A DNA stretch of 38,097 bases from an uncultured Bacilli bacterium (GCA_947626825.1 CANQTM010000014.1:1-38097), one strand, 5' to 3'; counted from the first letter of the stretch, positions 8,001 to 16,831 are shown. Made by a program: numbers and translations. The notes: a model not told the origin generated them from the letters alone.

Positions 8001-10715
8001 GGAGATAATACTGCAACTGTTAATGGAAATGAATATGTTAAAAACAATGTAATTAGTGAGGATGGAACTTATGAATTTGTTCTTAAAGATAAGGCTGGTA
8101 ATAGCAACACTTACCATATTCAAATAGATACTGAAAATCCAGCATATAACAAATATCAATTAGATAACAATAAAGACCACACTGTTGCTAAATGGTATAA
8201 CGTAGAATTTGATGGAAAAATTAATTCATTCGCAAGTTATGAATCCGCACTTGAATTTGCTTCAAAAAAAGAATTTGAAAAATATGTAACTAAACTTGAA
8301 CTTATAAATGTTGAAGATTTTACGCAATATCATCTAGTTGCTACTAAAGGAAATCCTCAAGACGAAGTTAAAGTTGGTTCATATTATCGATATAAATCAC
8401 AAGCGAACGCTTCAAATGAATTATATTATTTTGATACTGATTTATTAAATGAAGTCATATCACATTATGCTAAAAATTATATTTCTAAAGTAATTTACTA
8501 CGATTTAAATGAAAACGAATATGGTGAATTAGCAGAAAATATGTATGATAATTTGTGGAATAATGATGATATTCAAGCACCATGTGTTAATGGATTTGTT
8601 TTTGAAGAAGTAGATGCAAATGAAGTTTATGCCAAATTAGTTGGAAGCGAAGAAGAAAAAACAAAAGTTGAATTTGATATACCATTTGAAGAACAATTTG
8701 ATACTACAGGATTATATGAAATTACTGAAATTGATAAAGCAGGAAATATAACAACATATTATGTTTTCCTAGATTTATCAGCTCCAGAATTGGTTGTGGA
8801 TGCTGAAGTATTTGGAACAGGTTCAAGTTCAGAAATGACTATAACAAAAGACAAGACTGAAGAAATAGGAACATATTATTATAAATCATTTAATGTTAAG
8901 TCAATTGTTGATAATGATTCATGGTCAATGATCTTGATTGAAAATGATGGAGTAAAAACTTATTACTCTAATCAAGATGAACTACCTTCATTAAATGTAG
9001 GTGGAGAATATTTGATAACAATTTATGATCGTCTTGGAAATAGTTATAGTTTTACGGTTTACATTGTTGGCAATGAAGCAACAATTACATTTACACCAAA
9101 TCAAACATTAACTGAATTTGATATAGATATTTCTTTAGAACAAGAATTTGATACTGTAGTTAGTCTTGAAATTTTTAAAGACGGACAAAAGTTAGAAGGC
9201 GTTTCAACAGATGTTTTGCACTACACATTTTCAAAGGATGGAGAATACAAAGTTGTAATTCGAGATAATTTTGGAAGAACAATTGAAAGAACATATGATT
9301 TTAATAAGTCATTACCTAATGGATCATTATCAGTCGATAATGGTGGTAGAACAACTGATGAGGTTGTATTCACATATGATAATGAAAAATATTATGCAGA
9401 AATAACATTGAATGGTGAGAATCCAACAACTGATAGAGATGGTGAAATAAGAGTATCAGCAGATGGTTCCTACAAAATTAAACTTATAAATATTTCTGAT
9501 GAAGATAACTTTAATGAATACACTTTTACAATTGATAATTTAGCACCAAACATTACATTGGATGGAGTTAATAATCATGAAACAACAAATAAAGATGTCG
9601 TTGTAAGTTGGAATGATAGTGATGTTGTAAGTAGCACCTACACAATTAATGGAGGTGAAGATGTCACTTTTGAAAACAATACTAAATTTACTGAAGAAGG
9701 AGTTTACGTAATTACAGTTGTTGACGATTTAGGAAATAGTTCAACTACAACATTTACAATCGATAAATCGTTAGATTATGACATATATGTTAATGATTTA
9801 GTTACAGCAGATGTTGATAGAACTAACCAAGAAGTAGTGATTGTAAATAATGAAAATCTAACATTATCAGTTACAAGAAATGGCTCTGAATATGAATACG
9901 AATTTGGTAATCCACTTACTGAAGAAGGAGTTTATTTGTTTAAAGTTTCTGATGATTATGGAAACACAATTTCTTTTCAAATAATTATTGATAAATCAGT
10001 TGACGCATATGTAACAACAGGTGATGGAATGATTTCAAATGATGGAGTAACTATTACTTCTGGTGAAAAAGTAAATGTTATTGTGACAAAAGACGGACAA
10101 GAATATCAATATACAATTGGTGAAGAAATTACAGAAGAAGGATCATATAAAGTTATCATTTATGATACTTACGGAAACGAAAAAACAATTTACTTTCAAA
10201 TTGTAAACGGAACAAAAACAAAACTTGATTATACACTTGGAAGTAATGTTGAAATAGTTTCTGTTACAAAAGATGGTGAAATCATAGAATGGAATTCTAA
10301 CTATTTCAATTTTACTGAAGATGGAACTTATGTAGTTAAAGCAAAAGTAAATGGTGTTGAATATACATTTGAACTTTCACTTGATACAACTGCACCAGAG
10401 ATAACTTTAAATGGAATTGAAAATGGTGAAACAGCTAATGTTACAGTTACGATTACTGACATGACAGAAGATGGAACTATCGAAGTATACAAAGATGGTG
10501 AAATTATTGAATATAACTTAGGTGATGAAATTAAAGACTATGGCAGTTATGAAGTAAAGGTAACTGATGGACTTGGTAATACAAGAACTTATTCATTTAC
10601 TCTTGAATATCAAATGAATGGTTGGGCAATAGCATTAATCATTATTGGTGGAGTGATAATAGCAGGACTTGTAGTGCTTATCATATTGAAAAAAAGAAGA
10701 GTATTTAAGAAATAA
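5040..10715 (+). CDS. Giant membrane-anchored surface protein with Ig-like repeats, candidate mating adhesin
   Basis: A 1,891-residue exported protein. Residues 1 to about 39 form a signal peptide (basic start, hydrophobic core, VYAS before a likely cleavage site). The body is a chain of bacterial Ig-like modules marked by at least 14 copies of a D-x-x-G-N/R signature (DKVGNRS, DNAGNQS, DRAGNES, DKAGNKS and others), usually followed by a strand and ID-x-x-AP. Near the C-terminus one membrane segment (WAIALIIIGGVIIAGLVVLI) is followed by the basic tail KKRRVFKK. There is no LPxTG, so it is membrane- not wall-anchored. Residues 656-943 and 944-1231 are an exact duplication, each containing a non-Ig insert rich in Y/N/E with a single Cys. 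It lies between coupling protein and pilin genes; a role in cell-cell contact is inferred. GGAGGG sits about 16 bases before the ATG, unusually far. Confidence 0.8.
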   Translation: MKSKHKRRNIFSFCLLSLLMICGISSVMYGTNSYTKVYASGRSPIHTLAGTEKHSHEVKATIWSDATSYTENYYKNTGIQIYGTTNSGKTTTGASVNLDSSSFYVDFTGANSLYVPSKALEGICLTLSYSFEIFNSAGYRQWYASFSSNALEVQETPYTLTYDIYGNKSTKIDSDGLLTRNFTPGELGKRLVNLYGNDFTWKISRTYYWLTMNPKMTVYISTSTINGSLMIDTTNPTLSAVGNTDGRSIANGSYVNQLVKFTASDTNFSKIYYQSPNLSSFSSVSVKTYTSTAITGWWTVYSEDKVGNRSNEFKFYYDATKPVGSISSGGTTVASGSYVSKSFSYIVNDTGSGLKQIYYKSPVSGSYQTYASGTIIPATAGDGWYYFYAVDNAGNQSDTLKVYLETSAPLVEIYRNGSVAYSSTITKSETYDTGIYMNINDIMKITYESSSGNVTSNYNLNQNITIDKSYTASSYTITITTPTGITAKYIFHIVDEKPYITIGSKKYTNNETIYLKEDSYVNWYDDPSITNSDNTGVNIISDGDINSNEFIKYTASSGKKLTTSANTETKYVLTLNDRAGNESTFTIYIDKKPVDATWISKGDTIENGGYTNQPVYLEISERTATATYSKNGGEYQTYTSNQSLSEEGSYSIIVVDKAGNKSTFTVNIDYTAPTGKLYANYQEVQDGTVTNQKIYFSWDGDNTATVNGNEYVKNNVISEDGTYEFVLKDKAGNSNTYHIQIDTENPAYNKYQLDNNKDHTVAKWYNVEFDGKINSFASYESALEFASKKEFEKYVTKLELINVEDFTQYHLVATKGNPQDEVKVGSYYRYKSQANASNELYYFDTDLLNEVISHYAKNYISKVIYYDLNENEYGELAENMYDNLWNNDDIQAPCVNGFVFEEVDANEVYAKLVGSEEEKTKVEFDIPFEEQFDTTGLYEITEIDKAGNKSTFTVNIDYTAPTGKLYANYQEVQDGTVTNQKIYFSWDGDNTATVNGNEYVKNNVISEDGTYEFVLKDKAGNSNTYHIQIDTENPAYNKYQLDNNKDHTVAKWYNVEFDGKINSFASYESALEFASKKEFEKYVTKLELINVEDFTQYHLVATKGNPQDEVKVGSYYRYKSQANASNELYYFDTDLLNEVISHYAKNYISKVIYYDLNENEYGELAENMYDNLWNNDDIQAPCVNGFVFEEVDANEVYAKLVGSEEEKTKVEFDIPFEEQFDTTGLYEITEIDKAGNITTYYVFLDLSAPELVVDAEVFGTGSSSEMTITKDKTEEIGTYYYKSFNVKSIVDNDSWSMILIENDGVKTYYSNQDELPSLNVGGEYLITIYDRLGNSYSFTVYIVGNEATITFTPNQTLTEFDIDISLEQEFDTVVSLEIFKDGQKLEGVSTDVLHYTFSKDGEYKVVIRDNFGRTIERTYDFNKSLPNGSLSVDNGGRTTDEVVFTYDNEKYYAEITLNGENPTTDRDGEIRVSADGSYKIKLINISDEDNFNEYTFTIDNLAPNITLDGVNNHETTNKDVVVSWNDSDVVSSTYTINGGEDVTFENNTKFTEEGVYVITVVDDLGNSSTTTFTIDKSLDYDIYVNDLVTADVDRTNQEVVIVNNENLTLSVTRNGSEYEYEFGNPLTEEGVYLFKVSDDYGNTISFQIIIDKSVDAYVTTGDGMISNDGVTITSGEKVNVIVTKDGQEYQYTIGEEITEEGSYKVIIYDTYGNEKTIYFQIVNGTKTKLDYTLGSNVEIVSVTKDGEIIEWNSNYFNFTEDGTYVVKAKVNGVEYTFELSLDTTAPEITLNGIENGETANVTVTITDMTEDGTIEVYKDGEIIEYNLGDEIKDYGSYEVKVTDGLGNTRTYSFTLEYQMNGWAIALIIIGGVIIAGLVVLIILKKRRVFKK
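7005..7868 (+). repeat. 864-bp perfect tandem repeat, copy 1
   Basis: This is 288 codons, identical in protein and, as far as compared by eye, in DNA to the next 864 bases (7869-8732). The frame is kept. It contains the end of one Ig-like module, a complete module and a long Y/N-rich insert. Confidence 0.92.
7869..8732 (+). repeat. 864-bp perfect tandem repeat, copy 2
   Basis: Direct copy of 7005-7868. Divergence begins right after GATAAAGCAGG: AAATATAACA here, compared with TAATAAATCT at the start of copy 2. Lack of substitutions suggests a very recent duplication or ongoing gene conversion. Confidence 0.92.
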
Positions 10716-10719
10716 AAAT

Positions 10720-10911
10720 TGGATGTGAAATGGATTTTTATTTAAAAAAATTGGAGGTTTTTATGGAGGTTTTACATCCATTGTAAACAGGATAAGGCGT
10801 GCGTCAGTTTGCTTCACGCAAATTGACCATCGCCAACCAGTTTCGGGACTGGGAAACCCAGCTCTCGATTGAAATATGTTTGTCGAATTATGACAGAAGG
10901 AGGAAATACAT
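10720..10911 (+). ncRNA. Structured leader RNA with micro-ORF upstream of pilin/T4SS genes
   Basis: About 195 bases without a normal gene and clearly richer in G+C (10790-10870) than anything nearby. In order: an 11-bp stem TGGATGTGAAA/TTTTACATCCA (10720-10730/10770-10780). Inside it lies a micro-ORF MEVLHPL-stop (10763-10786) with its own TTGGAGG. Then a long hairpin 10796-10834 (GGCG/CGCC base, then a 10-bp stem GTCAGTTTGC/GCAAATTGAC, loop TTCAC). Next is a very stable stem 10844-10853/10857-10867 with AAA loop and one bulged C, which excludes a shorter hairpin CCAGT/ACTGG (10837-10852). Last is a small stem TGTC/GACA just before the AAGGAGG of the next gene. No T-run follows, so control of translation or RNA stability is more likely than termination. 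I do not recognise a named RNA family. Confidence 0.6.
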
Positions 10912-11199
10912 TTGAAAAATATTATTTTGGCAGTTGATTTAAATCCTATTATAGAGCCAATATTAGAAGTTCTTGATGCGATTCTATGGCCATTAATAGC
11001 CATAGTAGTTGCTGTAGGAACAATATATTGTGTTTTCTTAGGAATTAAGATTGCAAAATCAGATGAACAAAATTCCAGAGAAAAAGCAAAAAAGGATTTG
11101 ATAGGAGCAATTATAGGATTTGTAATAATTTTCGTTCTAATTGTTGCCTTAAAAATTGCTGTTCCAATTCTTGAAGAGTGGGTTAAATCACAAGTTTAG
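10912..11199 (+). CDS. VirB2/TrbC-like pilin subunit (Maff2-type small membrane protein)
   Basis: A 95-residue protein with two membrane segments (about residues 24-46 and 62-84) separated by a charged loop KIAKSDEQNSREKAKKD. This is the usual shape of the small pilin-like subunits of Firmicute conjugation systems. The start is TTG at 10912, chosen for AAGGAGG at 10897-10903, 8 bases upstream. It is preceded by a structured leader RNA and followed after 11 bases by the VirB6-like gene. Identity as pilin rests on size, topology and position. Confidence 0.7.
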   Translation: MKNIILAVDLNPIIEPILEVLDAILWPLIAIVVAVGTIYCVFLGIKIAKSDEQNSREKAKKDLIGAIIGFVIIFVLIVALKIAVPILEEWVKSQV

Positions 11200-11210
11200 G
11201 AGGCAACTAA

Positions 11211-12815
11211 ATGATACTTGGAGAACTTATAGATGCTTTAATTGATTTGTTTTACAGCATTATTTATAAATTCTTTTCTAGTATATGTGTTCTTATAGAT
11301 TTTATAAAAACTATTTTCTACAAATTATGTGGTATTGAAACTGTTGAAATTGCAGGTGAACAAACAGATTTATTATCAAATTTATTGAATTCTGATTCTA
11401 TAAAAAGAGTATTTCTTACTATAACAATTATTGGCTTCATATTACTAACTATATTTACAATAATTGCAATAATTAAAAGCAATTATCAAGAAAAGCAAAA
11501 TTGGAAGACAGTAATGACAAAGGCATTTCATGGATTAATTATTATGTTTGTTATTCCAGCAATAATTATGGCTGGCGTAATACTCACCAATGTTGTTATG
11601 AGTTCAATAAATCAAGGTATGCAAGCTAGTTTAGTTAATGGCAATGGAACAATTGGAGGACAATTTTTAGTAACAATAGGAAGTAATTCGTTTACTGGAA
11701 ATGCTGAAAGTAGAGAACAAATAGAAGCAATGTTTATTTCAGGTCAATTAAATTACAATGACTTATCTGTTGTTAAAAAGTATTATGACATAACATCAAT
11801 GAATTATGTGATTGGCTTAATTGGAGGTATTGTAATCCTCGTTATGTTTGTTATTTCATCAATAACATTTGTTCAAAGAATATTTGACATAGTATTACTA
11901 TATATAATTTCGCCTGTTTCGATATCAACAATACCATTAGATGAGGGAAATAGATTTAAAGTTTGGAAAGATATGCTTATATCAAAAGTCTTATCAGCTT
12001 ATGGAATTATATTAGTAATGAATTTATTTTTCTTAATTATTCCACAAGTATATCAAATAAATTTCTTTAACAACAACTTTCATAATGGAATAGTTTACAT
12101 CTTGTTTTTAATTGGTGGTAGTTTTGCTGTCACAAAAGCAAGTAGAGTAATATCTCAACTTTGTGGATCACCTGCAACTGGAGGTGAACTTGCTCAAATG
12201 ATTTATAACATTAGATCTGGTTTGGCATTAAGTAGAGCAACTACAGCAATGGTTGGAGGAGTTGTTGGAGGTTTAATTGGTGGATCCGATTATAAGCAAA
12301 TGCGTAAAAAAGGAAAATCAAGAGGAGAATCTGTTAATGCTTCTTTACATAGCACCCGCAACCAAAATGTTGTTCAAGAAGGACAAAAGAAAAATAAGGC
12401 AAAACAAGTTGTTGGAGCTCCTTTAAGACTTGCAACTATGCCAATAGGAATGTTAAGTGATTTATCAAAAGGTGGCTTAATACAAGTAGGAAAGAATTTT
12501 ATTCCAAGATTAAAGAATGTTGTAGCAGGAGATTCGTTGCTTAATAAAGCGGATGTAAAGAAAAAGGCAAAGACAAAAATTGACGAATCAGTTAAGAACA
12601 CCACCAACACAAATACTGGAGGTGGTCGTAGCAATGATGAAACGACTAATAAAGAAAATAGTAGCACTATTAGTGATAGAACAAATGAAGACATTTTAAA
12701 TAAAGATGAAAAAGAAAATGAAAGTTCATCTACAAATATTGAAAGCGAACGTGAATTCAAAGGTCAAGATTTGAAAGATGAAGGAAGTGAAGAAGGAGGC
12801 GAAAATAAGAAGTGA
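11211..12815 (+). CDS. VirB6/TrbL-like channel membrane protein
   Basis: This 534-residue protein has about six to seven hydrophobic segments between residues 5 and 340, including FLTITIIGFILLTIFTIIAI and IGLIGGIVILVMFVISSITF. A glycine-rich stretch VVGGVVGGLIGG follows, then a long hydrophilic, disordered C-terminus rich in N, T, S, E and K (residues about 400-534). This is the standard architecture of TrbL/VirB6 proteins that line the inner-membrane part of mating channels. AGGAGG lies before the ATG. The end overlaps the VirB4 start (GTGA), so the two are coupled. Confidence 0.82.
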   Translation: MILGELIDALIDLFYSIIYKFFSSICVLIDFIKTIFYKLCGIETVEIAGEQTDLLSNLLNSDSIKRVFLTITIIGFILLTIFTIIAIIKSNYQEKQNWKTVMTKAFHGLIIMFVIPAIIMAGVILTNVVMSSINQGMQASLVNGNGTIGGQFLVTIGSNSFTGNAESREQIEAMFISGQLNYNDLSVVKKYYDITSMNYVIGLIGGIVILVMFVISSITFVQRIFDIVLLYIISPVSISTIPLDEGNRFKVWKDMLISKVLSAYGIILVMNLFFLIIPQVYQINFFNNNFHNGIVYILFLIGGSFAVTKASRVISQLCGSPATGGELAQMIYNIRSGLALSRATTAMVGGVVGGLIGGSDYKQMRKKGKSRGESVNASLHSTRNQNVVQEGQKKNKAKQVVGAPLRLATMPIGMLSDLSKGGLIQVGKNFIPRLKNVVAGDSLLNKADVKKKAKTKIDESVKNTTNTNTGGGRSNDETTNKENSSTISDRTNEDILNKDEKENESSSTNIESEREFKGQDLKDEGSEEGGENKK

Positions 12816-15436
12816 GAATTATACCAAAAACATCAAAAGTAAAATTAACATTTTACAAAGGCATGACAATTGGTGATTTTATAATCGGTTTCATAACGCT
12901 TATTATTTTAGCAATTACAGTATCAACTAATCTTCCATTTAAATGGTATTTAGCAATAGGCGAAGTGATTCTTGTAATTCCATTTTATATATCAATAGCA
13001 GGTGAAAGATTTTATGAATATATTGGTTTCATTTTTAAATATTTAGTTACTAAAAAATCTTATAAGAAAAATGCTAAAAAAGATAATGATGATATTACAG
13101 GAATCATTCCTTATAAATCAATTGAAAATGATGTTATTTTAAATCGTGATAATACTTATGTAGCAATTCTTGAAGTAAATCCTATAGATTTTAGATTGCT
13201 TAGTGTTGATAAGCAAGATACTTATATCGATGGAGTCTTTGCAAGAGTATTAAATGGAATTAATTATGATAACGAGTATTCAATTGTTAAATTAGAAAGA
13301 CCATTGATATTAGATGGAAATATTCAAGATGAATTGGATAGAATAGCTGACTTAATTGATGCTAATGAACGTAAAGATATAACTAAAATAGAACAAAAAG
13401 CTAGATTAGATTTAATTCAAGATCGTATTACATTAATTGATCAAATCAATAGTGGTGAAACGATTAATTATAGTAGATATTATTTATGTTTAACAGGTAA
13501 GAATTTGCTAGAAGTAAATGAAAGTATTGATAGAGCAAAATCAATTTTAAATTCAGGCGGAATTCAAGCAAATAGATTAAAAGAAAAAGAACTAGTGGCT
13601 TTCCTTAGATATTCTATTAATTCTGATTTTGATGAAAGATTACTAGATGATGTTTCACAATATGACGACTATATAATTCCAGAAAAGGTTAGTTTTGGTT
13701 TAGTTTCAACTAAACAAACTAAAAATACCTTAACTCATTTTGTGATAAATAACTACCCTTTGAAAGTTGGTAACGGATGGGGTGAAGGTCTATTTGATAT
13801 GGAACATACTAAAGTTGTAATGAAACTAACGCCTGTTGAAAAATATAAAGCTATAAAAAGAATTGATAATGCGATTTTAGAACTTCAAACATCTAGTCAA
13901 AAGGATAAAGCAAGCGAGCAAATAGATAAAAATACTCACCTTGATACGCTTGAAGATTTACTAGTTGGCATTCAAACCGATAATGAAACATTATTTGATA
14001 CTACTATAATCATTACTGTTTATGATGAATTAGGAAAAAATGTAAATAAGAAAAAAGTTAGAACAAGATTAAGAGAAATGGGCTTTGGATTTACAGAAAT
14101 GTTAGGTAGACAGTATGAAGCATATATTTCATCAACATTGTCATCTATAAATAAAGTAAAAATTTCAAGAGGAATACAAACAAGCACATTATCGGCATGC
14201 TTTCCTTTTGTTTCAAATGCCATTATTGATAAAAAAGGAATTTTAATTGGAGAAAATAAATTGCCAGTTTTTATTGATTTATTCAAACGTGATGATGAAC
14301 GTGTCAACTCTAATATGATTATTATTGGCAAACCAGGAAGCGGTAAATCATATGCTACAAAAACAATTATGTCAGGGCTTGCAAGTTGTAACACTAGAAT
14401 CTTTGTATTAGATCCTGAAAATGAATATAACAATTTAGCTAAAAATCTTGGTGGAAAATCACTTGATGTTGCTAGTTCAAGTTATGGAATGATTAATCCA
14501 TTTCAAATTATTAGTGGAATCGAAGATGAAGAAAATAGTTTTTTTGCTCATTTACAATTCTTAGAAGAGTTTTATAGATTAATACTTCCAGGCATTAATT
14601 CTGATTCACTTGAACTGCTTAATAAATTGACACAGGAATTATATGAAAGACATAACATAAATTCTAAAACAAATTTAAGATCTTTAAAAAATGAAGATTA
14701 TCCTACATTTGATGATTTAAACATATTGGTTGAACAAAAACTTTCAATCGAAAGTGATGAATATATAAAAACTTGTTTAAAAGTATTAATCAATTATATT
14801 TCTAAATTTAAAACTGGAGGACGTAATTCTAATTTATGGAATGGACATACAAGTTTTTCGCCAAAAGAAAACTTTATTGCATTTAATTTTCAAAAACTTC
14901 TAGCAAATAAAAATGATGTAACTGCTAATGCACAAATGCTTTTAGTATTAAAATGGCTAGAAAACGAAGTAATTAAAAATAGAGAATACAATGTTCGACA
15001 TAAAACGACAAGAAAAATTGTTGTTGCAATTGATGAAGCTCACTTGTTTATTGATGAAAAATATCCTGTTGCTTTAGATTTTATGTTCCAATTAGCTAAG
15101 CGTATCCGTAAATATGATGGAATGCTAATTATAATTACTCAAAATGTTAAAGATTTCGCAGGAACTCCTGATATTACAAGAAAATCATCGGCAATAATTA
15201 ATGTTTCACAGTATTCATTAATATTTAGTTTAAGTCCTAATGATATGACAGAACTTTGTATGCTTTATGAAAATGCTGGTCAAATAAATGATGTTGAGAA
15301 AGATAGTATTGTTCATAATCCAAGAGGAAGAGCATTTCTTATTTCTAGTCCAAATAAACGATCTAATGTATCAATAATTGCTACTAAATTAACAGAAAAC
15401 ATGTTTACTATTGGAGAGTTAAATGAAGAAAATTAA
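12812..15436 (+). CDS. VirB4-like conjugation ATPase with fused VirB3/PrgI-like N-terminus
   Basis: An 874-residue protein that powers channel assembly and transfer. Residues about 1-80 hold two membrane segments and resemble the PrgI/VirB3 module often fused to VirB4 in Gram-positive systems. The C-terminal ATPase has Walker A GKPGSGKSY at about residues 505-513, FVLDPENEY soon after, and Walker B KIVVAIDEAHLF at about 735-746, then TQNVKDFAGT. The start is GTG at 12812, with GAAGGAGG 10 or so bases upstream, overlapping the stop of the VirB6-like gene. Length and motif order are normal for the family. Confidence 0.92.
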   Translation: MRIIPKTSKVKLTFYKGMTIGDFIIGFITLIILAITVSTNLPFKWYLAIGEVILVIPFYISIAGERFYEYIGFIFKYLVTKKSYKKNAKKDNDDITGIIPYKSIENDVILNRDNTYVAILEVNPIDFRLLSVDKQDTYIDGVFARVLNGINYDNEYSIVKLERPLILDGNIQDELDRIADLIDANERKDITKIEQKARLDLIQDRITLIDQINSGETINYSRYYLCLTGKNLLEVNESIDRAKSILNSGGIQANRLKEKELVAFLRYSINSDFDERLLDDVSQYDDYIIPEKVSFGLVSTKQTKNTLTHFVINNYPLKVGNGWGEGLFDMEHTKVVMKLTPVEKYKAIKRIDNAILELQTSSQKDKASEQIDKNTHLDTLEDLLVGIQTDNETLFDTTIIITVYDELGKNVNKKKVRTRLREMGFGFTEMLGRQYEAYISSTLSSINKVKISRGIQTSTLSACFPFVSNAIIDKKGILIGENKLPVFIDLFKRDDERVNSNMIIIGKPGSGKSYATKTIMSGLASCNTRIFVLDPENEYNNLAKNLGGKSLDVASSSYGMINPFQIISGIEDEENSFFAHLQFLEEFYRLILPGINSDSLELLNKLTQELYERHNINSKTNLRSLKNEDYPTFDDLNILVEQKLSIESDEYIKTCLKVLINYISKFKTGGRNSNLWNGHTSFSPKENFIAFNFQKLLANKNDVTANAQMLLVLKWLENEVIKNREYNVRHKTTRKIVVAIDEAHLFIDEKYPVALDFMFQLAKRIRKYDGMLIIITQNVKDFAGTPDITRKSSAIINVSQYSLIFSLSPNDMTELCMLYENAGQINDVEKDSIVHNPRGRAFLISSPNKRSNVSIIATKLTENMFTIGELNEEN

Positions 15437-15779
15437 TTATGTAAATTCTGTTCAAAAAAGCGTTAATAGAGAATTTAATGATTTTAAAGAAAGTGAATTA
15501 AAAAAAACAAAAAACGAAATCTTCAATGATTATTACCAAATTTATTTTTATGAAGAAATGAGCAATTTTCTTATAAATAATGATGATTCGCTTTTAGATA
15601 CATTACATTGGGAATGTTTAAATCAAGATAAAGGTAATATTCTTAATTTTATGTATCAATATTATTTAAAAAATGAATATGCAAGTATTAATAATTATGA
15701 AGATTTAACTGATTTGGTGGTTGAATATAATAATAAATTTCACCACAACATTTTAAATAAAGAAGCAATAGCTGAATAA
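15423..15779 (+). CDS. Unknown small acidic protein of the ICE
   Basis: 118 residues, charged and helical, with no membrane segment and no motif I recognise. It starts with ATG inside the last 14 bases of the virB4-like gene, with GGAG just upstream, so its expression is tied to the channel ATPase. The N-terminal half (REFNDFKESELKKTKNEIFNDYYQIYFYEEM) resembles in style the unknown protein at 18737-19075 (EFRQFRKNCLD...ALKIAFYKEI), and the two may be distant relatives. Function unknown. Confidence 0.6.
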   Translation: MKKINYVNSVQKSVNREFNDFKESELKKTKNEIFNDYYQIYFYEEMSNFLINNDDSLLDTLHWECLNQDKGNILNFMYQYYLKNEYASINNYEDLTDLVVEYNNKFHHNILNKEAIAE

Positions 15780-15793
15780 GAGGAGGTTAATAT

Positions 15794-16831
15794 TTGAATA
15801 ACAATAATAAAAATTTTGAAGTTAAACCATATAGTAAAGAAGAAGTCGAAAAAATTCTAACAGAAATCGATAACAAACTTACTGAATTCATAAAATCTGA
15901 TAAATATAAAGATGTTTTATTGGCTATGGGTAATTTAGGAAAATACTCATTTACTAATCAAATTTATATTTTACTTCAAAATCCAGATGCAGTAACAGTT
16001 AATGGTATGAAGCAATGGAATTATTTAGGCAGAAGTATTTTACCAGGTCAAAAAGCATTGAAAATTTTTTCACCACTAGTTACTAAAGAAGAAGTTCAAT
16101 TAGCAGATAGTGACGGAAATTTAATTTTAGATGAGGATGGTAATCCTAAAACAAAGGAAGTAGAAAGAGTTAAGGGATTTAAACCATCATTTGTATTTGA
16201 TATATCACAAACAAAGGGAAAAGATTTAGATGTTTTTAAATTTAATGAAAACATAACAGTTGAAGATAAAGAGTTAATTATTCAAGGTCTTTCTAATGTA
16301 GTTAATAATAAGGGATTTACCATAGAATATGCATCCGAAAAAGAACTTGGAAAAGGATGTTATGGTTTATGTGACTATGAGAATAAAAAAATCAAGCTTC
16401 TTGAAGGTATGAGTGATCTTCAAACTGTTTCAACGTTAGTTCATGAATGTGGACACGCATTAGCTCATAGTCCATACAGAGATATTTTTGATGGATTAAC
16501 TGAACTTCCAAGTCGTGATATAAGAGAAGTTGAGGCTGAATCAATAGCCTGTGTTGTATGTTCACATTTAGGATTAGACACCGAAAATTTCAATTTTTCA
16601 TACATTAGTGGTTGGGCTGATGGCGATATAAATAAATTTAGAAAAAATATGGTTAGGATAGGAATGTATTCTGGTGATTTAATTGAAGGAATTGATTCTG
16701 TATTTGCACAAGCAAAAAAAGAAAGGGAAGCAGTGAAGCCAGAGCAAGAAGCTGAAAGTTTTGTTGAGCCTATTATACAAGAACCACAACCTATTAAACG
16801 AACAAAAAGAAAAGAGGCGGTCGCAGTCTAA
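15794..16831 (+). CDS. ArdC-like antirestriction protein (ssDNA-binding domain plus metallopeptidase)
   Basis: A 345-residue protein. The N-terminal part (residues about 1-150) matches the ArdC single-strand DNA-binding domain: NLGKYSFTNQIYILLQNPDA, GMKQWNYLGR, PGQKALKIFSP. The C-terminal part is a zincin-like metallopeptidase with HECGHALAH at about residues 216-224 and a downstream glutamate in REVEAESIACVV. ArdC proteins coat or protect incoming single strands and lower restriction in new hosts. It begins at TTG 15794, after AGGAGG at 15781, and its last base overlaps the primase start (TAATG). The tail is proline- and lysine-rich. Confidence 0.82.
   Translation: MNNNNKNFEVKPYSKEEVEKILTEIDNKLTEFIKSDKYKDVLLAMGNLGKYSFTNQIYILLQNPDAVTVNGMKQWNYLGRSILPGQKALKIFSPLVTKEEVQLADSDGNLILDEDGNPKTKEVERVKGFKPSFVFDISQTKGKDLDVFKFNENITVEDKELIIQGLSNVVNNKGFTIEYASEKELGKGCYGLCDYENKKIKLLEGMSDLQTVSTLVHECGHALAHSPYRDIFDGLTELPSRDIREVEAESIACVVCSHLGLDTENFNFSYISGWADGDINKFRKNMVRIGMYSGDLIEGIDSVFAQAKKEREAVKPEQEAESFVEPIIQEPQPIKRTKRKEAVAV

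Noticed and set aside
7003-8052. Short alternate-frame open frames within the surface protein repeat
   Set aside because: They occur twice only because the DNA is duplicated; composition is not protein-like and the main frame is fully open.
7005-8732. CRISPR or satellite array
   Set aside because: Two 864-base coding repeats without spacers, in frame inside one gene, are a gene-internal duplication.
10761-11003. Leftward 80-codon open frame over the leader and start of the pilin-like gene
   Set aside because: It runs antisense through a strongly folded, GC-rich leader and a membrane-protein gene, has no ribosome site and no recognisable protein.
12374-12760. Leftward open frame opposite the VirB6-like tail
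   Set aside because: Shadow of a low-complexity hydrophilic coding region; no ribosome site or recognisable product.
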